Source: an uncultured Methanobrevibacter sp.
GTDB lineage: Archaea; Methanobacteriota; Methanobacteria; Methanobacteriales; Methanobacteriaceae
Direction of reading: 5' to 3'
Assembly (NCBI GenBank): GCA_900318035.1
Contig: ONJC01000009.1
Location: forward strand, 1 to 64,000
DNA: 64,000 nucleotides
Position numbers and translations under genes: made by a program. Below, one piece after another: positions 47,764-57,710 of this stretch. The notes under the pieces are model-generated. The model was not told the DNA's origin and searched no databases. It was given only the letters and a program-made list of their open reading frames with translations. The first letter of the stretch is position 1. Each line of letters starts with the position of its first letter.

Positions 47764-47789
47764 TAATTAATTATGCTTATGGGATTATT

Positions 47790-48704
47790 ATGATATATGT
47801 GGAAAATAAAGATTTAGTTATTCCTGGTCAGATTTTGTCTGACGATGAATACTATTCAGGAAGAGGTACCTTTAAAGAAAATGGTAAAGTCTGCTCTTCT
47901 TTAATAGGACTTGTTTCTTTAAGGAATAAGAAAATAAGAGTTATTCCTCTTAAAAGTAAATATGTTCCTAAAAAAGGAGATGTTGTAATAGGTAAGATTA
48001 ATGATGTCAGGTTCTCAATGTGGGATGTTGATATTAATTCACCTTATTCCGGAATTTTACCTGCTTTTGAAGTGTTTGGTCGTGAGAAAAAAGAGCTCAA
48101 CAAAGTTTATGATGTTGGGGATGTTCTATTTTTAAGAGTTGTCGATGTTGATGAAATCAAAAAGGCAAAACTCGGTTTAAAAGGAAGAGGAATGGGCAAA
48201 TTTAAAGGAGGAATCATTGTAGATATTGCTCCAACTAAAGTTCCTAGATTAATCGGTAAAAAAGGTTCCATGATTAACATGATTAAAGATAAAACTAACT
48301 GTAAAATCGTTGTTGGTCAAAATGGTCTTGTCTGGGTAAAAGGAGACGAAGACATGGAACAGCTTACCAAAAACATTATTCATTTAATTGAAGCTGAAGC
48401 TCATACTTCTGGTTTAACAAACAAAATCAAAAACAAATTATACCTGGCTATTGATGGTGAATTGCCACCTGAAGAAACTCCTAAGGAAGAAGAATTTGTT
48501 TTAGAAAAACCTAAGCTTCAAAATTTTAAAGAAGAATTAGAACAAGAAGAAAGAGAAGCTGAAGAAAAAGAGGAAAAAGAAAAAGAAGATAAGCCTAATA
48601 TTGCTGAAGTTATTGAAGAATTAAGGAAAAAAACCAAAAACAAAGATAATTCTTTATCTTTAGGCGGTAACTCAAATAATTCTTTTATTTTGAATAATAA
48701 ATAA
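47790..48704 (+). CDS. rrp4: Exosome RNA-binding subunit Rrp4
   Basis: 304 residues of the exosome cap, which binds RNA and passes it to the Rrp41-Rrp42 ring. Domains are N-terminal ([19 protein letters not shown]), S1 (about 60-130) and KH with the GxxG loop in [18 protein letters not shown] long charged tail rich in Glu and Lys (about 230-290) is added beyond the usual core. It is followed 38 bases later by rrp41. Confidence 0.92.
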   Translation: MIYVENKDLVIPGQILSDDEYYSGRGTFKENGKVCSSLIGLVSLRNKKIRVIPLKSKYVPKKGDVVIGKINDVRFSMWDVDINSPYSGILPAFEVFGREKKELNKVYDVGDVLFLRVVDVDEIKKAKLGLKGRGMGKFKGGIIVDIAPTKVPRLIGKKGSMINMIKDKTNCKIVVGQNGLVWVKGDEDMEQLTKNIIHLIEAEAHTSGLTNKIKNKLYLAIDGELPPEETPKEEEFVLEKPKLQNFKEELEQEEREAEEKEEKEKEDKPNIAEVIEELRKKTKNKDNSLSLGGNSNNSFILNNK

Positions 48705-48742
48705 TGATTATTAATTCTTCGTATTAAAATGAGGTAGATATA

Positions 48743-49435
48743 ATGTCTGAAATGATAAGAGAAGATGGTAGGAAATTTAATGAATTGCGCCCTATCAAAA
48801 TTGAAGCAGGAGTTCTTGAACGTGCAGATGGTTCTGCTTATTTAGAAGTTGGAGGAAATAAAATTTTAGTAGCCGTATATGGTCCTAGGGAATCATATAT
48901 CAGAAGATTGCTCGAACCTAATTCTGGTGTTATTAGATGCAGATACAACATGGCACCATTTTCAGTAGATGACAGAAAAAGACCTGGACCGGACAGAAGG
49001 TCATCCGAAATTTCTAAAATTACTGCAGATGCATTAAGACCAGCTTTAATGTTGGAAAATTATCCTCGTTCAATGATTGATATTTATATAGAAGTAATTG
49101 AAGCTGAAGGAGGAACCCGTTGTGCAGGTATCACAGCAGCCGCAGTTGCATTGGTTGATGCAGGCGTTCCTATGAAAGATATCGTTGTAGGCTGTGCAGC
49201 AGGTAAAGTAAATGATGAAATTGTACTTGACTTATCTGAAGTTGAAGATAAGGAAGGGCAAGCTGATGTTCCTATAGCTATGATGCCAAGAACCGGAGAA
49301 ATCACTTTATTACAAAGTGACGGTGATTTAACTGAAGAAGAATTTGCAAAAGCAATTGATTTAGCTATGGAAGGATGTCGTCAAGTAAGCGAACTTCAAA
49401 AAGAAGCTTTAATGAAAAAATATTCTACAGAATAG
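48743..49435 (+). CDS. rrp41: Exosome catalytic subunit Rrp41
   Basis: 230 residues, RNase PH fold, phosphate-dependent 3'-5' exonuclease and the active subunit. It has [40 protein letters not shown] with RNA/phosphate-binding arginines, [22 protein letters not shown], and [10 protein letters not shown] with the metal-binding aspartate. rrp42 follows within a few bases. Confidence 0.94.
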   Translation: MSEMIREDGRKFNELRPIKIEAGVLERADGSAYLEVGGNKILVAVYGPRESYIRRLLEPNSGVIRCRYNMAPFSVDDRKRPGPDRRSSEISKITADALRPALMLENYPRSMIDIYIEVIEAEGGTRCAGITAAAVALVDAGVPMKDIVVGCAAGKVNDEIVLDLSEVEDKEGQADVPIAMMPRTGEITLLQSDGDLTEEEFAKAIDLAMEGCRQVSELQKEALMKKYSTE

Positions 49436-49447
49436 TGGGTGGATAAT

Positions 49448-50233
49448 ATGGATATAGTACCAGAAATTACAAGACAAAGTATTACTAACCTTGTCAAAAA
49501 TGGAAAAAGAGAAGACGGCAGGGAATTAACTGAATATAGGGATATTTCTATTGAAACTAATGTCATTTCTAAAGCTGAAGGTTCTGCTCGTGTAAAAATT
49601 GGTGGAACTCAAGTTATTGTAGGTATTAAACCACAACTTGGAAGCCCATTTCCAGATACTCCTGATTTAGGAGTTTTAATGACTAATTGTGAAATGTTAC
49701 CAATGGCTGATCCTACTTTTGAACCAGGACCACCTAGTGATGATTCAATAGAACTTGCACGTGTAGTTGATAGGGGAATTCGTGAAAGTGAATTGGTGGA
49801 ATTAGACAAATTATGTGTTGAAGAAGGAAAACACGTATGGATGTTATTCATTGATTTACACATTATCGATAACTGCGGAAACCTTTTCGATGCATGTGAA
49901 TTGGCTGTAATGGCAGCACTTAAATCTACTAAATTGCCTGTTGCAACAATTGTGGATGAAGAAGTAGTCCTTAGTGAAGATGAAACCTTTGATTTACCAA
50001 TCAATAACGAATTGGCATTATGTACCTTTGTTAAAATTGGTGATAAAATGGTTATTGACCCAACATTGGATGAACAAAGAGTCGCAACTGCTCGTTTAAA
50101 TGTTGGTGTTACAAAAGATGGTCACATCTGTTCCATGCAAAAAGGTGGAAAATATCCATTAACTAAAGATGAAGTTCTTTATTGTGTTAATACTGCTATT
50201 ACAAAAGTAAAAGAGTTAATAGAATATCTTTAA
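49448..50233 (+). CDS. rrp42: Exosome subunit Rrp42
   Basis: About 261 residues, the inactive RNase PH partner that alternates with Rrp41 in the hexameric ring. It has REDGRELTEYRDISIETNVI and the conserved KPQLGSPFPDTPDLGVLMTN. GGTGGA at 49439-49444 supports ATG 49448 over an in-frame GTG at 49439. It ends the superoperon; its stop overlaps the mobA end on the other strand by four bases. L37Ae and prefoldin genes, which follow in some archaea, are absent here. Confidence 0.93.
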   Translation: MDIVPEITRQSITNLVKNGKREDGRELTEYRDISIETNVISKAEGSARVKIGGTQVIVGIKPQLGSPFPDTPDLGVLMTNCEMLPMADPTFEPGPPSDDSIELARVVDRGIRESELVELDKLCVEEGKHVWMLFIDLHIIDNCGNLFDACELAVMAALKSTKLPVATIVDEEVVLSEDETFDLPINNELALCTFVKIGDKMVIDPTLDEQRVATARLNVGVTKDGHICSMQKGGKYPLTKDEVLYCVNTAITKVKELIEYL

Positions 50234-50859
50234 ATGTCTGTTGGACGATTAAGATTTCTAAATTCTTTTTTTTCTATTTTTTTATTATCTATCAAAACAA
50301 ATTTTGTATCTAATTTTGATATTAATCCTTTTATGTGCAAAACATCCTGATTAACTAATTCTTCAATAACAGGTATTGTATTTTTATTGTATACTGAATG
50401 AAGGGGCTCTGATGTTTTCAACTTATTTTGTGCCTCATGATATGGAACAATGGCCTGATATTCATTGTCAATTTCTGAAAAAATAGTATTGATGTAGTTT
50501 CTTGAAACATATGGGCTGTCACAGGGCAGTATTAATGCATAATCACTGCTGATGTATGAGAGTCCTGTCATGATTCCTGGCATGGGGCCTTTGTTTTTGA
50601 TTTTATCTTCTGCAAATGTGATGGTGTATGTATAATCTTGAGGGTTGATAAATTCACGATATTTGTCTATCCGTGATTGTTCATTTAAAACAATTATTGC
50701 TTCATTTATTTGGTGGTTTAAAGTAGAAAGGATATGTTTAATCATAGGTTTGTCTTGAATAATCATAGAACCTTTATCACGACCCATCCTGCTACTCTTA
50801 CCTCCACATAAAATAATGCAGGATTTAATATTTTCATTTTTTTTAATTTCACTACTCAT
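50230..50859 (-). CDS. mobA: Molybdenum cofactor guanylyltransferase
   Basis: 209 residues of the nucleotidyltransferase fold with ILCGGKSSRMGRDKGSMII, the GTP-binding start of MobA, and LPCDSPYVSRNYI at the metal site. MobA adds GMP to molybdopterin, the form used by formylmethanofuran and formate dehydrogenases. It is the last gene of the minus-strand run 50230-54303. Related sugar nucleotidyltransferases are possible but the motif fits MobA best. Confidence 0.85.
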   Translation of the reverse strand: MSSEIKKNENIKSCIILCGGKSSRMGRDKGSMIIQDKPMIKHILSTLNHQINEAIIVLNEQSRIDKYREFINPQDYTYTITFAEDKIKNKGPMPGIMTGLSYISSDYALILPCDSPYVSRNYINTIFSEIDNEYQAIVPYHEAQNKLKTSEPLHSVYNKNTIPVIEELVNQDVLHIKGLISKLDTKFVLIDNKKIEKKEFRNLNRPTDI

Positions 50860-50877
50860 ATCAAATCCTCTGAAATT

Positions 50878-51642
50878 TTATTCTTTCACATAGACATCTG
50901 CATCTTCATCGAACGGATTGGTACGTATAATCAGTGCAATCATGTATGGGTAATGTTTGTTAAGGTATCTTAAGTAATAGACCCATTCATATACTAATTT
51001 TTCATACACTCTTTTCATATCTCCATTAAGGTGTCCGAAGTCAGCGTCATTAACAAGAGCCAAATCTTTTCTGTGTTCCAGCTCTTCATCTAAGTGAAGA
51101 ATGGCATTGATTAAATTTGTAAACTCTTCTTTTTCAAGTAAATTCGGATTATTTATTAAGTTAATAATAAATTCTCTTTTATTTATCAGCAATTCCCTTA
51201 GGTTTTCTAAAAATTCTTCCCTATTTTCCGGGGCAATATCGATTGCTGAGAAATCAACATTTGAATTTTTAAGTTCATTCAGCTTGTTTTCATAATCCTT
51301 ATCGTCCCAGTTTTTAATTGATTTCAGATTTTCAGTGCTTGCTTTGTATTTGTTGGCAGCGCTTAATTGGGAAATCAATTCATTTCCAACTTCAGAAAAG
51401 AATGTGCTCATAAGCATGTCCAATTTTTCAAGCATGGCTTCTTTTTCTTTTCTTTCTATAATTTCGTCAAGCAGGAATGCAACAACTAATATATCTACTG
51501 GAATGAAACCTAAATGTGTCCAGATGTATGATATAATGTGTTCAGCATCACCCAATACGAGGTAATTTGATCCATAAATAATAATTATTAAAATAACCAT
51601 TAATATGGAGAATTTTATTTTCCAGCGTTTATGTCCATCCAT
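50878..51642 (-). CDS. Membrane protein with long helical cytoplasmic domain, unknown function
   Basis: 254 residues. Two membrane helices lie near the N-terminus (about 10-30 and 42-60), followed by about 190 mostly helical, charged residues rich in Glu, Leu and Asn (for example EDKLNELKNSN-like stretches). No motif was recognised. It sits between cbiT and mobA with short gaps and is probably co-transcribed. The context gives no firm hint about its job. Confidence 0.7.
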   Translation of the reverse strand: MDGHKRWKIKFSILMVILIIIIYGSNYLVLGDAEHIISYIWTHLGFIPVDILVVAFLLDEIIERKEKEAMLEKLDMLMSTFFSEVGNELISQLSAANKYKASTENLKSIKNWDDKDYENKLNELKNSNVDFSAIDIAPENREEFLENLRELLINKREFIINLINNPNLLEKEEFTNLINAILHLDEELEHRKDLALVNDADFGHLNGDMKRVYEKLVYEWVYYLRYLNKHYPYMIALIIRTNPFDEDADVYVKE

Positions 51643-51663
51643 TTTTAATCTCCAATTTTTATT

Positions 51664-52227
51664 TTATCTTTTTTTAGCAGTTATGATAGCTATTGGATTT
51701 TCACTAATCATCATAATTCCACGGTCCAATACTCGACCATTGGAAACATTGACTTCCATGATTTTCGGATTGTATCCTAAATCCTTGAGTTTATTCACAG
51801 CCTCCACTTTGGTATCCACGAGTATTGCGGTGATTATTATTCTGCCTTTTGAATTTAATTTTTCATGAACAATGTCCAAAATATTTTCAAGCTCTCTACC
51901 GCTACCTCCAACGATAGCAATATCAATGTCATCAATATTTTTTAAGGCATTTGATCCATTATCGTTAATTAATGTGACGTTATCTCCCAGACCAAACTTT
52001 TCAAGATTTCTCGAAGTCATTTCAATAGCTTCAGGATTGGTGTCGATGGCAATCACTTCACGGGCTCTCTGGGAAAATTCACATGTAATTCCACCCGTTC
52101 CGCATCCGCAGTCAATTACCTTATCATCGGATGTTACTCCGGATTTGTATATGATTATTGCTCTTATAGCTTCTTTTGTAGGTCCTGGAACATCACAGGA
52201 TTTAATAAAATCCCTGTCTTCTAACAT
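51664..52227 (-). CDS. cbiT: Precorrin/cobalt-precorrin C15-methyltransferase (decarboxylating), CbiT
   Basis: 187 residues of the SAM methyltransferase fold: VIDCGCGTGGITCEFS (SAM-binding glycine loop), VIAIDTNPEAIEM and IAIVGGSGRELENIL. CbiT methylates C15 and decarboxylates in cobalamin synthesis, needed for methanogen corrinoids. The preceding residues PGPTKEAIRAII fit the family. Its start abuts the ubiX stop. Confidence 0.9.
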   Translation of the reverse strand: MLEDRDFIKSCDVPGPTKEAIRAIIIYKSGVTSDDKVIDCGCGTGGITCEFSQRAREVIAIDTNPEAIEMTSRNLEKFGLGDNVTLINDNGSNALKNIDDIDIAIVGGSGRELENILDIVHEKLNSKGRIIITAILVDTKVEAVNKLKDLGYNPKIMEVNVSNGRVLDRGIMMISENPIAIITAKKR

Positions 52228-52776
52228 TTACTCCCACCTTTCAAATAAATTATTTTCAATTTTAAGAGAGTCTAAAATTTTGCCGACAACAAAATTAATC
52301 TGGTCTTCAACGGTATCATGTGTTGAATAAAAGCCAGGCATTGCAGGTAAAATTATAGCTCCTTCTTGTGATAATGTTAGCATATTTTGTAAATGAATGC
52401 TTCTAAGCGGAGTTTCACGAGGAACAATAACAGTGGTCCTTCTTTCTTTAAGACTAACATCCGCAACTCTTGTTATTGTATTTGCCCCATATCCATTAGC
52501 TATTGATGATAGTGTTTTCATGGAGCAGGGCACAATGGCCAAAGCATCGGTCTTGAATGATCCGCTGTTTATGGAAGCGGTCAAATCATTGAAATCATAA
52601 TAAGTATCTGCAAGGTTAATGACATCATCAGTGCTGTATTCGGTTTCAGATTCGATAACAGTTTTGCCGGCATCACTAATAACTAAACTGGTTTCTATAT
52701 TCATTTCTTTCAATGCCTCGAGCAATCTGATACCATATATCACTCCACTTGCTCCGGTAATTGCAACTACTATCAT
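52228..52776 (-). CDS. ubiX: UbiX family flavin prenyltransferase
   Basis: 182 residues starting MIVVAITGASGVIYGIRLLE. UbiX prenylates FMN to make the cofactor of UbiD-type decarboxylases. PCSMKTLSSIANGYGANTITRVADV and VIVPRETPLRSIHLQNML are family motifs. It lies directly upstream of cbiT and nine bases after the HD gene. The partner decarboxylase is not in this window. Confidence 0.92.
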   Translation of the reverse strand: MIVVAITGASGVIYGIRLLEALKEMNIETSLVISDAGKTVIESETEYSTDDVINLADTYYDFNDLTASINSGSFKTDALAIVPCSMKTLSSIANGYGANTITRVADVSLKERRTTVIVPRETPLRSIHLQNMLTLSQEGAIILPAMPGFYSTHDTVEDQINFVVGKILDSLKIENNLFERWE

Positions 52777-52784
52777 TTTATCTC

Positions 52785-54014
52785 CTAAAATAGTTTAATT
52801 TGATCGTAATGAATGCCATGGAATTTTTCTCTGTCAATTTCAGGCAAATCAAGATAATTTTCTAGTTTAAATTTGGTGAATTTTGATTTTTCACTTTCAT
52901 CAACATAAACGCTGATGTCAGGAATATTGAATCTGGCTTTACTTAATGCTCCAATGATGTTTGATATTTCAGTTAGAGGGTATAATTTGCCGTCTACATT
53001 TACCTGAGTTTTCATTTCATCAAAACGAGGATATTCAGCAATGTTTATAAACACATAATCTTTTTCAATATCATAATCCTCAGCTATTTCATCTTCAGCT
53101 TTTCTTAACTCTTTTTGTTCAATTTTGTACATTTTTTCAGGATATTTGAAATTATCGAGTCTTATTGTTTTCACTCGTTTCATGATTTGTCTGTTGTCTA
53201 ATCTGGCCATGATATCGTTTACAAATTCATCTTCGCAGTGTCTGAAAACTCCAATGATTTCAGCATCATCATATTTGTAAATGTCATTTTCATCAATTAT
53301 GTCTTCATCAATCACTTTTTTCAATGCCCTTCTGAACATGGAATTTACGATTCTGGTTGTGTGGTGCTGGTAAACGCTGGGATACATGAAATATCTTGAA
53401 ACTAATGCCCCTTCAGCTGCCTGAACACCTTTAATGTCTAAAATCAATCCGTCATCCTCAAGCTTTAGATTGGATATTATTCTCTCATAGTCGATGACTC
53501 CATATGCCACGCCGGTATTGTGCGAATCTCTTAAAAGATAGTCCATCCTGTCCACATCAAGTTCTCCTGAAACAATTGGGCCGAGATATCCTTTTCCATT
53601 GACTATGTCCACAATTTTGTTAACGTCAAATTTTTCTTCGAGCAGATCGCACATTGAAGTTTTGGTGACTACGTATTTTGTTAATTCTTCATGAGGGACT
53701 GACAAAACTCCTTCGGATACATGTGAAAAGGGGCCATGTCCAATATCATGCAGAAGAGCGGATGCTCTAATCAATTCTATGTCATCATCAGGTAAACCTA
53801 ACTCAGTTGATAGCTTGGATCCCAGATTCATAGTTCCAACGGAATGTTCAAATCGGGTGTGTGTAGCACCTGGATAAATTAAACCTATTAGACCCAGTTG
53901 TTTAATTCTTCTTAAACGTTGGAATTGTGGCATATCCATGATTCTTTCTTCAAATTTGTTTAAGCTAATATCTCCATAGACACTATCTCTGATAAATTTT
54001 TTCTTTTCAGCCAT
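52785..54014 (-). CDS. HD-domain phosphohydrolase (SAMHD1/dGTPase-like)
   Basis: About 409 residues. The start QFQRLRRIKQLGLIGLIYPG and HTRFEHSVGTMNLG, followed by ASALLHDIGHGPFSH, are the metal-binding HD motifs of the SAMHD1/dNTP triphosphohydrolase group. Substrate could be dNTPs or another nucleotide. I prefer ATG 54014, one base after the stop of the upstream small gene and with AGGT spaced before it; ATG 54050 would overlap that gene. Confidence 0.88.
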   Translation of the reverse strand: MAEKKKFIRDSVYGDISLNKFEERIMDMPQFQRLRRIKQLGLIGLIYPGATHTRFEHSVGTMNLGSKLSTELGLPDDDIELIRASALLHDIGHGPFSHVSEGVLSVPHEELTKYVVTKTSMCDLLEEKFDVNKIVDIVNGKGYLGPIVSGELDVDRMDYLLRDSHNTGVAYGVIDYERIISNLKLEDDGLILDIKGVQAAEGALVSRYFMYPSVYQHHTTRIVNSMFRRALKKVIDEDIIDENDIYKYDDAEIIGVFRHCEDEFVNDIMARLDNRQIMKRVKTIRLDNFKYPEKMYKIEQKELRKAEDEIAEDYDIEKDYVFINIAEYPRFDEMKTQVNVDGKLYPLTEISNIIGALSKARFNIPDISVYVDESEKSKFTKFKLENYLDLPEIDREKFHGIHYDQIKLF

Positions 54015-54015
54015 T

Positions 54016-54303
54016 TTACCTATACTCCCAGTTAACTGTAGTATTTTCAATCCATGTATTGTTCCAGCTGTTTACGGTCTTATTTGTAATGTTAGTGTTA
54101 TTAGTTTTATTTTCAACTTTTGGTATGATTGTTGGAACTTCTTCTACATGTTTAGGTTCAAACAGATCATCTTCAATTGAACTTAACTTATATGAGTCAT
54201 TATCTTTAGTTATTGTTAAGCTTGCAAAAGCACTGCTAATAGTAAACGCAATCACTGCAATTATTAAAAATACTATTAGATTGGCTTTTATCGAGTCTTT
54301 CAT
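54016..54303 (-). CDS. Small secreted or membrane-anchored protein, unknown function
   Basis: 95 residues. A hydrophobic N-terminal helix (about 8-28) is followed by a polar part with many Asn and Thr (NKTNNTNITNKTVN), rich in N-glycosylation sequons. It ends one base before the HD gene start, so it is the first gene of the minus-strand run. Function unknown. Confidence 0.65.
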   Translation of the reverse strand: MKDSIKANLIVFLIIAVIAFTISSAFASLTITKDNDSYKLSSIEDDLFEPKHVEEVPTIIPKVENKTNNTNITNKTVNSWNNTWIENTTVNWEYR

Positions 54304-54522
54304 AATAACACTTTTTCCTATTTTAATTAAAAATTTAAACTATACAATTAATATTTATCTTAAAAGCTGATATTTAAGATTTTCTTTAAAAAATTGTTTT
54401 TAGTGGAATTTTTGATTTTTTGTTGAATAAATCAATATTGTTTTTGATTTGTATAGCTATTTGGTTTATCATTTTTCATTTTTTGATGTTAATATTTCAA
54501 TGAATTAATTTTTTACAAAAAG

Positions 54523-54595
54523 TTTATATACTATGGTGTTCAATAACTATATGTCGGAATGATACTTCCGACATATAACTTCCGGCAATTGCCGG
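54523..54595 (+). promoter_or_regulatory. amt promoter with NrpR-type operator and second palindrome
   Basis: TATA box TTTATATA lies at 54523-54530. Just downstream, TATATGTCGGAA and TTCCGACATATA (54548-54577) form a perfect 12-base inverted repeat around TGATAC. It contains CGGAA-N6-TTCCG, the operator form of the nitrogen repressor NrpR in methanogens. A second perfect palindrome, CCGGCAATTGCCGG (54582-54595), follows. The gap 54304-54638 (335 bases) is otherwise AT-rich without a gene; its left end must hold the promoter of 54016-54303. Confidence 0.85.
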
Positions 54596-54638
54596 CCAAT
54601 ATTTATTTATAATTAAATTAATTACTAGAGAAGATAAA

Positions 54639-55856
54639 ATGGATGTAGTTTTTAGCGCAGGTGACACTGCTTGGATTCTCACATGTACTCTTTTAGTACT
54701 CTTGATGAGTATTCCAGCTGTCGCATTTTTTTATGGAGGATTAAGTAAACGTAAGAATGTATTAAATACAATTTTTTTAACTTTCATTGCATTTTCAATT
54801 GTAAGTGTAATATGGGTGATATTCGGATACCAGTTTGCATTTGGTAACGATATAAACGGTCTTATAGGAGCACCCACAAATTTCTTCTTACAGGGAATTG
54901 CACTGGATGATTTAAATGGAACAATTCCAACATTATTGTTTGTAATGTTCCAATGTGCTTTTGCAGGTCTGACTGTAGCTCTTATTTCAGGAGCATTGGT
55001 CGGAAGGATGAAAACAAAAGCATGGGTGGTATTCACAATAATATGGGCCTGTTTAGTATATATCCCTGTAGCCCACTGGGTATGGGGAGGAGGATGGTTA
55101 ATGCAAATGGGTGCACTTGACTTTGCAGGAGGTGCAGTAGTTCACATGAACTCAGGAGCAGCCGCATTAGCTGTCGCATTGGTATTAGGAAAACGTAAAG
55201 ACACTTCATTAATTCCTCACAACTTAGGATATGCAGTTCTTGGAGCAGCATTGCTTTGGTTTGGATGGATGGGATTCAATGGTGGATCTGGCCTTGCAGC
55301 AGATGGACTTGCAGCAAACGCAATCATCGTATCTAATGTTGCAGCAGCAATGGGTTTAATTGTTTGGACAGGATTAGATACCTATATCGTTGGAAAACCA
55401 ACAGTGCTGGGTGCAATATCCGGTGGTGTAGCAGGACTTGTGGCAATCACTCCTGCAGCAGGATTTGTGGATGTCCCTGGGGCATTAATTATTGGTGCAA
55501 TAGCTCCATTCGTCTCATACTTTGCAATTTATTACTTAAAAGCAAAACTCGGATATGATGATGCTTTAGATGTATGGGGAATTCACGGTATGTCCGGTAT
55601 ATGGGGAGCATTAGCAACAGGAATCTTTGCAGTGCCGTCAGTTGGTGGAGTTGCAGGATTAATTGCAGGAAATCCAAACCAGGTCGTCATACAAATTATA
55701 AGTATCGTTGCTACTTTAGCATATTCATTTACAGTAAGTTTCATATTGGCTAAAGTAATTGACAAAGCAATGAATGGTATCAGAGTTGAAGAATATGAAG
55801 AAATTGGTGGGCTTGACACAAATCTTCATGAGGAATCAGCATATAATCTTAACTAG
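54639..55856 (+). CDS. amt: Ammonium transporter
   Basis: 405 residues, 11 membrane helices, Amt/Mep/Rh family. Conserved parts are [38 protein letters not shown] and [15 protein letters not shown], including the paired pore histidines. It imports ammonium when nitrogen is scarce. glnK follows ten bases later, the usual pair, and the promoter carries an NrpR-type operator. Confidence 0.95.
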   Translation: MDVVFSAGDTAWILTCTLLVLLMSIPAVAFFYGGLSKRKNVLNTIFLTFIAFSIVSVIWVIFGYQFAFGNDINGLIGAPTNFFLQGIALDDLNGTIPTLLFVMFQCAFAGLTVALISGALVGRMKTKAWVVFTIIWACLVYIPVAHWVWGGGWLMQMGALDFAGGAVVHMNSGAAALAVALVLGKRKDTSLIPHNLGYAVLGAALLWFGWMGFNGGSGLAADGLAANAIIVSNVAAAMGLIVWTGLDTYIVGKPTVLGAISGGVAGLVAITPAAGFVDVPGALIIGAIAPFVSYFAIYYLKAKLGYDDALDVWGIHGMSGIWGALATGIFAVPSVGGVAGLIAGNPNQVVIQIISIVATLAYSFTVSFILAKVIDKAMNGIRVEEYEEIGGLDTNLHEESAYNLN

Positions 55857-55865
55857 GTGTAATAT

Positions 55866-56204
55866 ATGAAAAGTATTGTTGCGATTATAAGACAAGAAAA
55901 ATATCAGGATGTTAAAAATGCCCTTTTGGCAGTTGGCTGTGAAGGGATGAATGTTTCTGAAGTAAAAGGAAGAGGAAGCCAAAGAGGAATTAAGGAATCA
56001 TACAGGGGATCAAGTTACTGTATTGATTTAATTCCAAAGACACGTATTGAAATTGTTGTCAAGGATGAAGGTGTTGACACTATTGTTGAAGCAATCAAAA
56101 AAGGTGCACACACAGGAAATATCGGGGATGGAAAAATATTCATTTATCCGATGGACAACGTAATCAGAATAAGAACAGGTGAAGAGGGGGACAGTGCAGT
56201 GTAA
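55866..56204 (+). CDS. glnK: PII nitrogen regulatory protein
   Basis: 112 residues. GlnK binds ATP, ADP and 2-oxoglutarate and plugs Amt when nitrogen is ample. The T-loop residue Y51 is present in YRGSSYCIDLIPKTRIE, and the C-terminal signature GKIFIYPMDNVIRIRTGE is conserved. It is co-transcribed with amt. A terminator hairpin follows. Confidence 0.95.
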   Translation: MKSIVAIIRQEKYQDVKNALLAVGCEGMNVSEVKGRGSQRGIKESYRGSSYCIDLIPKTRIEIVVKDEGVDTIVEAIKKGAHTGNIGDGKIFIYPMDNVIRIRTGEEGDSAV

Positions 56205-56261
56205 CTCTCTAAGGCAAAAATCCTTGTATTACGATGAATTATATATTCATATATCTCCCTG

Positions 56262-56299
56262 GGAAATAGTGCTTTGGCATTATTTCCTCTCTTTTTTTT
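56262..56299 (+). terminator. Terminator of amt-glnK
   Basis: GGAAATA (56262-56268) pairs with TATTTCC (56281-56287), with inner TGC/GCA pairs, followed by a T-run at 56292-56299. Confidence 0.75.
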
Positions 56300-56900
56300 A
56301 ATAGTCTATTACAACACCATTGATGTCTGAAACATCAACCCAAGTTTCAATTCCTTTGATTTCATATAAAGCACCGTTAATGTACTCATATGAAACATTC
56401 TTATTGTCACTTACCAGATGAACGGATCTGCCGTTAATGTCATCAACTCTTTTTATTATTCCACCATATTCGGCTGAATCTGCTACAACAATGTCTCCAA
56501 CATTAACATTATGGGTTTTGTTTACAAGGACCTTTTGGCCGTCCTGAAGTGTCGGAAGCATTGAAGTTCCATCCACTATGGCAATAACGGGCATTTGATT
56601 TTCACCGATTGATGAATCAAGTGTTATTTTAGCGTTTTCAAGCCCATAAGAATTGCAAATTTCATTAATCTTATTTTTATTGGAGGTTATATTAGTATCA
56701 GAATCATTCATTGCATGTGTGGTGTATTCGCAGATTTCCCTGTTAAGACTCTCGGTGTCAACATTTGAAAGGGTATTTGTAGTGACAGTAACGTTTTCAC
56801 CGTCAATGTAAATGGATACGGTGTCGTTTACCAAAAATGTAAAACCTAAAAATCCAATAAAAATCAGTATTATTAAAGCTAAAATAATCTTTTTAGCCAT
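56298..56900 (-). CDS. S24/S26 signal-peptidase-like protein
   Basis: About 200 residues. An N-terminal membrane helix is followed by a helical, Asn-rich linker and a peptidase domain. The serine lies in VDGTSMLPTLQDG and the lysine in GGIIKRVDDI, the Ser-Lys dyad of S26/S24 peptidases. It may cleave exported proteins or be a specialised processing enzyme. GTGAT before ATG 56900 suits this start; a GTG at 56909 is also in frame. It directly follows aroD. Confidence 0.8.
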   Translation of the reverse strand: MAKKIILALIILIFIGFLGFTFLVNDTVSIYIDGENVTVTTNTLSNVDTESLNREICEYTTHAMNDSDTNITSNKNKINEICNSYGLENAKITLDSSIGENQMPVIAIVDGTSMLPTLQDGQKVLVNKTHNVNVGDIVVADSAEYGGIIKRVDDINGRSVHLVSDNKNVSYEYINGALYEIKGIETWVDVSDINGVVIDY

Positions 56901-56908
56901 AAAAATCA

Positions 56909-57583
56909 CTAGTCCATGATATTTAAATCCATATTCAACAATGCTTTCATAGTTTCAATGTCAATTTGGCCAGGTGCGGTCACATCTGTTCCTGCTGCAA
57001 ATGTGATTGGTGAGTCGAATTTGGATGCCATAACTCTGGTGTAACTTCCCAAATCTCCCATTGAAATAGCAATTGTATCCTTACAATGTGAAAGAACAGC
57101 CAGAATAGTCAATGTATCTTCCAAATCCTGTGGCATAAATGCAACTTTGGCAATGTCTCCAAGTTCATGCTCCTTTTCAACAATGTAGGTGATTTCATTC
57201 AAATCAGGTGTTTTTTCAAAATCATGATAAGAAACAATTGTTTTGACACCAGTATCGTGAATCTTATTTATGTATTCATCGTTGCATTGAAGTTCAATAT
57301 CAACATAGTCAGCCAAATCACAGCATTGGTATAAAATATTGATTCGCTCTTCTTCTGAACCTTTAAAAGAACCGCCTTCAGTATTAATTCTATTGGTAGC
57401 TATAATTGGAAAGTTAATCTCTTCAATAGTACTTCTGATTTCTGCAATATCTGGGTTTTCCAGTGCATCTATTCTAAATTCCAATACGTCAGCACCCTTA
57501 TCGATACAGTCTTCAGCCACTTCAATAACATCACGGCAATTCTTTTGAAAAATAGGAATTGCAATTTTAGTTTGAGAATACAT
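56909..57583 (-). CDS. aroD: 3-dehydroquinate dehydratase, type I
   Basis: 224 residues. It removes water from 3-dehydroquinate in the shikimate pathway. The catalytic histidine is in IVSYHDFEKTPDLNEI and the Schiff-base lysine in IAKVAFMPQ; the loop SPITFAAGTDVTAPGQI is conserved. It is followed by the signal-peptidase-like gene. aroA is far away at 28329, so the pathway genes are scattered. Confidence 0.93.
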   Translation of the reverse strand: MYSQTKIAIPIFQKNCRDVIEVAEDCIDKGADVLEFRIDALENPDIAEIRSTIEEINFPIIATNRINTEGGSFKGSEEERINILYQCCDLADYVDIELQCNDEYINKIHDTGVKTIVSYHDFEKTPDLNEITYIVEKEHELGDIAKVAFMPQDLEDTLTILAVLSHCKDTIAISMGDLGSYTRVMASKFDSPITFAAGTDVTAPGQIDIETMKALLNMDLNIMD

Positions 57584-57710
57584 TAATTATATATTTATTT
57601 AAATGTTATTTATTAAATTTTCTTCAAAGCACTCTTAATATTTATATAAATTAAAAAACAAAATATATGTCAATAAAATAGTTATATTTTATTTATTAAT
57701 TAATTGAATA

